From contig NC_073746.1 in NCBI RefSeq assembly GCF_029784135.1, positions 14,832,416 to 14,896,415 of the forward strand: a DNA stretch of 64,000 bases, written 5' to 3'. Positions 55,600-64,000 of this stretch are shown in pieces (position 1 is the first letter of the stretch; each line of letters begins with the position of its first letter). The translations under genes and the position numbers were made by a program. Under the pieces are notes generated by a model. It made no database searches, was not told where the DNA came from, and saw only the letters and a list, made by a program, of their open reading frames with translations. The DNA comes from Toxorhynchites rutilus septentrionalis. Taxonomy: Eukaryota > Arthropoda > Insecta > Diptera > Culicidae.

Positions 55600-56460
55600 A
55601 ATTTAAATTGCAAATATGACTTGTGATTCTGATTCTTAATCAAGGTCTGAGTCTGAAAAACGGATTCTATATCGGATTATAAATTTGTTTATGGAATCTC
55701 ATGTTTTTAATCTAGAATATGGAGCCGGCTGTTTATAGTAGAATCCACGTCTGCCAATTGAAATCTTGATAATAGAATCTAGTGTATGAATGGGCATCCC
55801 AAATACAGATCTGGAATCCACATTTGGTGTGTTGAAATATGGAGTTTAGATCTGGAATCTGATTCGATAAAAAAGGGTTCTGGATTAGAAATCTGAATTT
55901 GAACCTTAAAAATTTGGAACATTTATCTGAAGACAGTTTAATTTTGTATTGTAATTTGCGGAGGTGTGAAAATCAAAATAAGGAGTCGGAATCTGAATCT
56001 GATGAGCAAATATTAATTGAGATAAATAGAAATGGAATCTGTTATCTGGAATCTGGGATCTGGACTCTAGGATCTGATTCTGGGATGTGAATTTGGAATC
56101 TTAATCTGTAATTTGGGAGGAAATCGCGTTCTGTAATCTAGAATACATATCTGGAATTGTAGAATATCGGGCCTTTAATTGAGGATCTCTGCAACCTAAA
56201 ATTTGAATTCTAACGATCTACAAAAAGGGTTTAAAGTCTGGGAATGTTCAATCTTGATCAGAGTGAGGTGTCTGTCTGAATATAAAATTCAAACAATAAA
56301 CTTCTGTTTAGGAAACTGGACATGGATTCTATTTGGATCTGAAACGCAAAATGTTCGAATTTGCAATCCAGAATCTCAATCAAGGATCTGTATGAAAAAT
56401 CGACGATTTTAATAAAGGAATCTCATCATGAATCTGGGTTTAGAATTCAGTTTTCATATG
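55600..56460. repeat. Degenerate GAATCTG-word repeat
   Basis: Words GGAATCTG, GAATCTG and GATCTG recur every 7-20 bases. Resembles the 48-51 kb tract in word content but with a different unit, so it is likely independent. Short frames within it have no significance. Confidence 0.6.
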
Positions 56461-58166
56461 CGACTTCTATAATATAATCCAATACGTTTAGATCCAAACA
56501 GTCTTCAATAGGAAGTGCGATTGTCTTTCACTCCACGAAATGGATGTTTACTTCGGTAAACATGTTTTGATTAGCTAAGTTTGTTGAGTAATAAATCATT
56601 TGTCGACAGAAATATTTCTTTTTTTCCTATATCAGTAGTTTGAATTCACGTGGTCCCCAATCTGGACATCTGTATTTCGAATTATAGAGATCCGAAGCGC
56701 GGAATCTGAACTCTGCGTATGAAATTTCGCTGTTTGAATATCCTCAGATAAAATCGGTAATATGAGTTATCAGAGGCTATAAAAGGATATAAAAGTGTTC
56801 TCCAAAGGCTTTCGCTGAGCACAATTCCGATGTTTTTGAAGAAATGATTTTTTTAAGTCTATTTTTTGAAACTGTGGTATTCTGTGTTATAACGTGTATT
56901 TTCGTCATGACTAAACGGTTGTTACTACTTGCTGTTTTTATCGTAGCTTTAATGGAAACCCTGTATGTTCTATAATGCTTCCATTTCGCACAAATGTTCG
57001 TTCCAAACCATTATCGGCAAATGATATACTCGCCCCAGGATACGGCTCGATCTTTTTATTCAACGATCATCCCTCCAAGCGTCGGTTAAACAATTGCTCG
57101 CATTGGAAATAATCAATTATTTCCCAGAGACCTTTTCAAGAAAGTAAAAAATAGGGAAAAAAAATGTAACACAGCCATAAAGAAAGAGAATCCAAAAAAT
57201 TTTTAAAAAAAATCTGAATAATGATTGTGAAAAGAAAAGGAAGACGATCTCCGTTTCACCACCTTCTTGCTTCCTTCTTCTGTTCACCAATAGAAACTCT
57301 ATCTGCATCGATTCTAGATATAGACAAATCGACACAGGGAAATTGTGACATATGCGTAACTTTTTCCCATAAATTTTCGTTCCCAGTCTCGGACAGCAAG
57401 ACAAAAAAAACCAGCCGGATAGACCCACCTTTACAACAACCAAGACGACGATGATGATGATCATTAATGCTTGCCGTGATCAAAGCGCGCATCCTATGGT
57501 GTAGGAGGACAGAAGTATTCGAACGAAGCAAAAAAAAAATCGAAACTTTTCCCTTTTTTCGCTTACAAGTTTTGTGCAACTCTCAGGTAGAAAAAATCCC
57601 CCGAAGCCCGTCGGGATCGAATGCATTTTTTTCCGGCTCTTCCTGTCCCGGGAAACAAATTTGAAAGCGAAATTCCTAGCAGGGACCGAATAGAACCAGG
57701 TCAAATTCACCGGTCGCTATCGGAGCGAGCGATCTGAGCGATCTTTCGAAAATTCATGGGGGAGGATTAATATTTCAATCGGGACGTGCAGCGATTTTCC
57801 TTTCGTCCACCTAATCCTTTTGACGAATCGATAATTATGCATTTCCTGGATCGGCACAGATGACGAATAGGTTTCAACGCAAAATGCTCCGAACGGATGG
57901 AAGGGACTGAATGAAAAATTATACTCTCCGCTAGCTGCGCGGCTGCACAGCTCGAGTTGCCGATAATCGTTTTGCATTTGGAGCATAAATTTCGCTTCGA
58001 GGTGCGCCGCGGCAAGCAAATTAGCTTCGCCTCGAGTGGGCCGGGTTTCCCTCGCACAGTGCGCCACCGACCAACGCAACGGCGACCAACGCGCCGAGGG
58101 GAGCATCGTGCGAAACGAAATCTCATTAATTAATTATTATTCACTTTATTTTAATTATAATAATTA
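56461..58166. other. Non-coding DNA
   Basis: AT-rich to 57.6 kb; GC-richer from 57.7 kb with a frame of 129 codons on the minus strand (57717-58106) that has no domain. No repeat partner. Possible regulatory island. Confidence 0.4.
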
Positions 58167-58190
58167 CGTCCGTGGGGCACCCCACGGACG
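58167..58190. other. Perfect 11-bp hairpin
   Basis: CGTCCGTGGGG and its complement CCCCACGGACG are separated by CA only. Very GC-rich in an AT-rich setting (TAATTATAATAATTA just before). Could be a MITE relic or a folding site; no further evidence. Confidence 0.5.
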
Positions 58191-59730
58191 AGCCGCTGCA
58201 AGGAGCATTAAAAGGATTAGTCAAGCGCTAAATTGGAGTCCAACAGAATTAACTAAGTAAATATGCTAAAAGTGGAAAAACCTTCGAAAACTACCCTCCA
58301 CTCCAAGCTAAGCTACTAAGGGAACCGATGGCGGAAAATTTGCTTACGGTACCAAACGGTACCCAACTGTCCGTCCGTCCGTTCCGAATGGTCCAATACA
58401 ACGCGTGAGGTGTAGCCAGCGCCAGCCAAACATGTCTTGCGAAAATTGCGAAATACCTGGCAGCAGAAGCGTAGGCACCCATTCGGGGCGCGCATACAAT
58501 TGTGCATGCATAAGAAAATATGTGTACCGTAATGAGGGCTTTTCTCGAAAATAATATGTGTATAAATATTTGCTCTGAAGGGTTTTCAGCGTTTCAGTTT
58601 CGAAGAACGTTATGTAAATTCAGGGATGAATTACAATTGCAGCTACATTTTTTCTCGATTGGGGCGAGAGCGGTGAGCGACAACTGCAATGCGTTTGAAT
58701 GATGGATCGCCACGCCGTAATTAATTATCTCCTGCTATTCACAACAAACAGCGAAGAAACCCAAATTGCACTTTAACGCTCTACAAATACACTTTCCCCC
58801 GGCCCAAACGGTGTCTCTCGCGAGAGGAGCACACGCGTGCCCGGAAGAAAGGGGGTCTTGGAGCAAAACAGGAAGATATATTCATTATTATCATTAAAAC
58901 AGTATAAATCATGTTGATTAATGAACTCGGTCCGGAGCGCGAATCGGCAAGTCGGGAGCCTCCACCATGTGTGTGTGATAAGAGATTACTTAGGATTTAG
59001 CGAAGCCAACGGCTTGCGCCACAATCTTGCCATAATAAACCGACAGAGAAGTGTCAAAATGAAGAAATTCAAATGATGTCTCATTTCTTCCCGCGCGTCG
59101 TTTGATCCCGGTTGCCGGGCTTCTCTTTTTGATGATGTGAAGGTGTACTAATTAATGAGTGACGCTAATGAGTTTTAACGGGCTTCCGAGCGGTGGGAGA
59201 CGATGGCGCGCGCCTTTATGAGCTGTGACTAAGAGCTTGTCTTGTGTTTGTGGAGCGAAAATTTGAATGGGAAAAAGTGGCCGTAATTCCGTGAAAATGT
59301 AGTGCCTACAAATTAGCATCCGTGCGCGTGGTCCCAGGGTTTCGGGACTGATTTTGGGAGAAGCAACTCGGGAGGGGATGCAAATTTTCTTTCAGTAGAA
59401 ATCCACATGTTGATTGTCTGATTTCCATCGGATTATACGGCGCTCTGTTTTTTTTGTATATTTTACTAATTTGCTCCAATGTTCGTTTCGAAAAATGAAA
59501 ACGATGCGTGAATAAATTTTATTTATGTAAATAATGAGTCATTGGATTCGTACCGCTTGTTAATGTGTTCCCATAGCGTCGATTTTGAGACTCAAGTGAA
59601 TCTTTGCATTTCTAACAAATGTTGGTGTCATTGCAATTTGAATTCGCTCTCTTGATTATATGAAGACATCGGCTGAGATTTCAAATATAAAAATTGATGA
59701 TAGAATAACTTCAGCAATTTCAATCCCCTT
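58191..59730. other. Non-coding DNA
   Basis: No gene. An exact ATGCAAAT octamer at 59378-59385. 58.8-59.35 kb is GC-richer, without repeat partners. Confidence 0.4.
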
Positions 59731-59732
59731 TA

Positions 59733-59933
59733 TACCGCGCGGCGAGTGACGTGAGATTGCAAAGTTTACTACTTTATTCTGGAAGCCACTTTACTTTACT
59801 TTAGCTCCTATTTGATGCTCGAGGAGGACACGACTTCAAATCTCACCTAGTGACGAACTATAGTCACGCCATCCGCCTGCGGGAATGCAGTCACTTGAGC
59901 CATCTCACGTCATTCGCCGCGTAGAATAAGGGG
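59733..59933. mobile_element. MITE with about 20-bp inverted ends
   Basis: CGCGGCGAGTGACGTGAGAT at 59736-59755 is inverted at 59911-59930 as CGCGGCGAATGACGTGAGAT, one mismatch. About 200 bp, no frame. Further internal CTCACCTAGTGACG-like words. Target duplication not clear. Confidence 0.65.
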
Positions 59934-62900
59934 GAATAATACCTCATGATCTGAACTAATTTTTAATTTTTCCATGTGAACCGGCAAGGAAATCAAAATA
60001 ATTCAAATGAGAAACCATACAAAATATCACCGATAATGCTTGTTTATAAAACAGATTTTTGTGAAAAGGAAATTTGACCGCCTGGCTAACTCACTCGACT
60101 GTTTTCTGTGGGGCATCGTTGAACGTAATACAAATAGTGCAACAATCGAATCGCTTAAGTCCAGATATTAAATCTAGTCACGGTGGAGATGGCTTTATTG
60201 CGACTAGTCACAGTCGTCATGTTCAAAAATACCTTACGCACTCTCTAGAGTTTTTCAGTTAGTATTAGTTAGAGTCAGAACTTTTTGAGTAATAATCAAG
60301 ATAGTAGGTTAGTGATGCTGCTGGTAATCAGTTTCAGATTCTGGATTAACAATCTAGAGAGCTCAAGTGGTAACCAGCTTGGAATGTGAATTATTAGTTT
60401 TATGATATGTTTATAGCTATAACTCAATGAGGTACATATAGAGGTGGAGCAGTAGGCGAAGTATATCTGTATTGGCAAGCCAAATATCGTGTCGTAATTA
60501 TTTGCGTTCAATATGGAATGTATATGGAAGAAACAAAACAATGTTGAAAATACTCACGGTTGCATGATAATTTGAGTCAAAATTACCATGAAATCATTCA
60601 ACTGGTTGTTTTTTTAATAGATGACAATTATATCGTGGCTTATTTCGATTATTCATGTGGTAAAAAGGTCCAGAGAGCAGTCGTATGCTTAGTTCTCGAA
60701 AGCAGTAACATTTTCGGTGAAATTTTGATTAATTGGCGATTATTATCTCACAACATACACACCGACACTGAGAGCCTTCGAAACATCAACTTCATAACGG
60801 TAAAATATTGAAACTTCGTTTGTTTCTATGAACGTGGGGGAGTGAAAAAGGCACATGGAAATATCACTTTTATCCGTCTTTTTCGACGTCATTTCACAAA
60901 TATTCACTTCACACTATCACATTAGCCTCATATTCAGCGGGGGCTCTACAAAAATGTACGTTTTAAATTGATAAATTACTTCCTGAAAATAGCATTTTTA
61001 CATAGATGCGGTGGGCAATCAAAGATAAACACAACGACTGACGTCACTATTTGCGAAATAGTTATGGCAGCGCATGCTATGTCGCTCGAAACTCGACCAT
61101 CTTCATTACCTTTTTTTCCAGGACATTGGCTATAACTCATTATTAATAAGTTGTCGTAGTAGAGTGATTGAAACCACAGAAAGTAGTTCTGCGCTTTTAA
61201 AAAATTTAGTTCACGGTAAACGGGTTCACTAGAAAGCTCAATTCGTTTTTGATATCTAATAACCTGAGATGTGTTTTCAAGAGTATAAAGATAAAGAGTT
61301 TTAATTTGTAACATTCAAAAAACGTGGATAAAATCTGTGTTTAATCTTTTGGCGTACAACAAACTATGTACAAAAAATCATTTGTTTTCTAATCATTGAC
61401 CTTCAGCTTTTTCGAGCGCTGTTTGGTAAATTTCCGCATTGTGATTTCATCGAATTGATGAGAATGGAAAAAACATTTTTACACTTATTCTTCAGAACAC
61501 CAAAACGGTTGAACCTCCAAGAAATATTCGCTTACCACATTTACTTGCGGCGCGTATTAGTGAGTGTTGTGAAATGCTCACGTTGTAAAACAAGTAAAAA
61601 CATAAAGTCAAATTTTCGAATGTATTTCAACTGATTACACGCATTTAGATTTAATCAATTTTACATTAGCACACATGCATTCCTAGATAATGCAGATCAC
61701 AAAATATCTCCTTTGCTCGGGTCAGTTGGGATCAGCGTTTTGCTCGGATTAGTCCAATACCAATACAATACAAACCAAACCAATACAAAACAAATCCCAT
61801 TCATTTATGTTTCAAGTGAATTAAACTTATCGCAGTAACCTGCGCGATTACCCGTCTTTCACCGATTCGTGGCAACGGGAGTGCACTGAGGCGACATCTA
61901 CTAAAGTTTTGACAGTTGCATGAAACAAAGATTCTCTCTTTCCAATTATCACACCTGAAAGTAGTTCTGAATTGTTGAAAGTAATGACACTTATTCAACC
62001 ATTTTTATAGTAGTTTTGTAATATTTCCACCATAAAATCATCATTAAGAATAATGTAGAATCATTGCCAAACAAAAAATGGGTTCGTTTAAATTACATTT
62101 TTCGTACCGCTTGCATTGAATGTGTTTCTCAAGTACATAGAATTCATATTTGCAACGAAAGAGTATCCTTTTCATTTGATATTTTTGTTTGAAAAACTAT
62201 GGAAAATCCCGACAAATTTCGTCCCGATCACAATTAATATTTTGATTGAAATAATTTCGAACACTCACGTTTCCCCCCGAAATCGTTTTCTGAACTTACA
62301 TTCGCGATCCATAATAGATAACGTCACTCTAAATTCAATTAGTGATAGAATGAAACACTGTTGGAATTCAATTAAATTCAGTGCTTTCGCTTTGATTTTC
62401 GTAACCTTCATTTTAAAATTTTTATAATTTATTCTTCAAATTCGTTGATCTGTTCTCGAGTTAAAGTGTAACGCACGGACATCACATTTTCATTTAAATA
62501 GATGAACACCATTCGCTAAATAAATAACTTTTCATATCAAATTTTTTTCACACTTTCCGATTGGTTTTCTTAACATTTTTGTCATTTGAACCTGACGCAG
62601 TTCAAAACCCATCAAACTTCATAGTAATTATTCAAATTTGTTGCTCCAAACGTACAAACGTGCGGACGCCAAATAATTTCTATTTATACAGATAGATGGG
62701 GTCTTTATTCCTGAAAATTCATCTTCATTCTCGCCTATAGAACACAGAACACACAGCTTAATGCCGTCGACGCGAAAAAAAAAATCGAATCAAGCGTTCA
62801 GAATATTTTCTTAATCCAAAACATTAAAAGAATTGCACCACGAAAGCTGTATTTGAATGTTGCTCAGAGAAAAAAAAAACATTCAAACTTGTATCGCTTT

Positions 62901-63165
62901 CAAAGCTTTTTTCCTCGGGTGAGTGATCGGGTCTGATTTGTTCGGCTAAATTGTCAACGCCCACTGAGGTTGGGGACGGCAGCGAAGAATTTGTTTATCG
63001 CGAAAATGACTGAAGTTGCAATTGCAGCGAAATTTCAAAGAAAATCCAACGAACTGCTGATATTGCTTCCTCATATTCATACGCGTATTAATTGTTGACC
63101 AATTACGTTGTATTTGATGCATCCTTTATCTCATACCCATAATTATTTTAGATTATCCTCCACAC
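59934..63165. other. AT-rich non-coding DNA
   Basis: No frame with a domain, no repeat partner in the window apart from short AT runs. Either far upstream of the POU gene or within its first intron. Confidence 0.4.
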
Positions 63166-63722
63166 AATGGAAAAAAGATGAATCAGATAACCTCAAACGA
63201 TCTCATTTTACAATCGTTTCCTCTGACGAGCTATAAATTATTTGGAAAGCCGAAAAAGCTTTCATTGATAGCGTTGAGACATTCATTGATTTGTTGATCA
63301 TTTCATGAACTTTTCATGAATTACAGGAAAATTCATTCTAATTAGTTTATGCTAATGATATTAATTACAGGGAAGTTGAGTAGTTTTTGATGCCACTCGA
63401 AAAGAATGCTTTATCTTATCTCATCCTCATCGCTTAATGAGGGTTATTTTTCATATAAAGGAAAAGTGAGTCAGACAGACAGTTTCGAACGATATCATTT
63501 TACAAAAGATGAAGCATTTCTTCATTCAGGTTATTCCATTTTTGGAAAGGTGAAAGAGCTTTTATGGATCATTGATGCGTTCAATGAATTAACAGCCATT
63601 TCATGGGCTTATTACTGTTTCAGATTCATACACTCTCATGTATTTTTACAGAGGAACATGATAAACAATTCGATTACCAGATAATGGATTGCAACAAGTT
63701 TATGCCAATGATATTAATTATT
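63166..63722 (+). repeat. Diverged tandem duplication (about 290-bp units)
   Basis: The order GATCTCATTTTACAA, TTTGGAAAG, AAAGCTTT, ATTGAT, TCATTTCATG and AGTTTATGCTAATGATATTA in 63166-63370 recurs as GATATCATTTTACAA, TTTTTGGAAAGG, GAGCTTTTA, CATTGATG, CATTTCATGG and AGTTTATGCCAATGATATTA in 63490-63720. The second unit contains a 92-codon frame that the first unit does not keep, so it is unlikely to code. Confidence 0.55.
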
Positions 63723-64000
63723 ATTATTTTTTTTTATCCAAAATATATTTTTTAATCAGGCTCATATGGCGTCAACCTGACGGGGCCGGGAGTTCAATAT
63801 TTCGACAATGTTTGCCTTATAACTAAGTTAGTAATATGTAACCGATTACTCGCGGTTGGCTCGAGGTTAGTATTACAAGTGTTTTCGTAATTGTGATGTT
63901 GCTGTCTCCAATGCTCTGTACCTGTGCCCGACACGGGATACTTCCTATTGGGTACAGCTGACCATTAATCAGCAACACCCCCCTAGTCTGTACCCCACTG
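63723..64000 (-). mobile_element. LINE family A 3' end, running off the window
   Basis: A T-run at 63726-63736 (A-tail on minus) is followed by the complement of TTTTGG/CCAAAATATATTTTTTAA and GACGGGGCCGGGAG, then GTAACCGATTACTCGCGGTTG, matching 1642-1900. Slightly more diverged than the copies at 1.6 and 23.3 kb. Minus orientation; the rest lies outside. Confidence 0.88.

Noticed and set aside
57717..58126. Minus-strand frames of 129 and 119 codons as an upstream POU exon
   Set aside because: No splice donor of the required phase and no resemblance to the Pdm N-terminus was seen.
52343..59385. Octamer sites (ATTTGCAT/ATGCAAAT) at 52343, 53012 and 59378 as autoregulatory sites
   Set aside because: The same word also occurs in repeats at 1354, 27633 and 34218, and a few hits are expected by chance in 64 kb of AT-rich DNA.

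Overview
This is insect nuclear DNA, most likely from a culicine mosquito (Aedes-like). The mosquito call is inference. It rests on a DD37E (ITmD37E-type) mariner relative, I-superfamily LINEs with an RNase H domain, TATA plus TCAGT core promoters, and one developmental gene whose introns are swollen by transposons.

The only host gene with support lies on the minus strand between about 23.65 and 51.94 kb. It is a class II POU homeobox gene, the ortholog of Drosophila nubbin/pdm. Six coding exons can be joined in frame, in transcript order: 51892-51936 (45-nt micro-exon), 32054-32151, 31640-31975, 31398-31556 (159 nt, phase 0/0), 30762-31321 (POU-specific domain) and 25725-26106 (homeodomain and stop). 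The intron after the micro-exon is about 19.7 kb. The first coding exon(s) and promoter were not found and may lie to the right of the window. A 3' UTR probably covers much of 23.65-25.72 kb.

The left third (0-23.4 kb) is a gene-free block of nested repeats. It holds a nearly complete LINE (family A, minus strand, 1.63-7.7 kb; ORF1 open, ORF2 broken by one nonsense codon and one 7-nt deletion). A 5'-truncated copy of the same LINE lies in the opposite orientation at 21.36-23.37 kb. A DD37E mariner with TA duplication sits at 13.6-14.9 kb. Several copies of an unnamed repeat that begins with CAGGAAGTGGG carry a well-formed TATA/initiator pair, and there are small palindromic MITEs. Mixed in are dead histone genes, each linked to a histone-type 3' stem-loop: an H3 fragment at 9.45-9.79 kb and two H2A-derived copies at about 19.0-19.3 and 20.2-20.7 kb.

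The introns hold a hAT-type MITE with a perfect 8-bp duplication inserted next to a dead Tc1 element, a LINE RNase H fragment, a second dead DD37E-type transposase, a 5'-truncated family-B LINE with a 13-bp duplication, a pogo-like element with a CENP-B-type HTH, nested inverted-repeat DNA elements at 42.6-44.7 kb, and about 3 kb of eroded minisatellite built on GAATC words (48.1-51.1 kb). To the right of the micro-exon the DNA is mostly non-coding. It carries GC-richer islands that are candidate regulatory DNA, a 69-bp LINE insertion with intact 11-bp target duplication, a second GAATC-like degenerate repeat, a palindromic MITE, and another family-A LINE 3' end that runs off the window edge.

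No tRNA, rRNA, CRISPR or bacterial-type feature was seen. No wholly new system is claimed. The most unusual content is the histone-gene graveyard and the repeat family that keeps a core promoter and an 81-nt reading frame in three copies.
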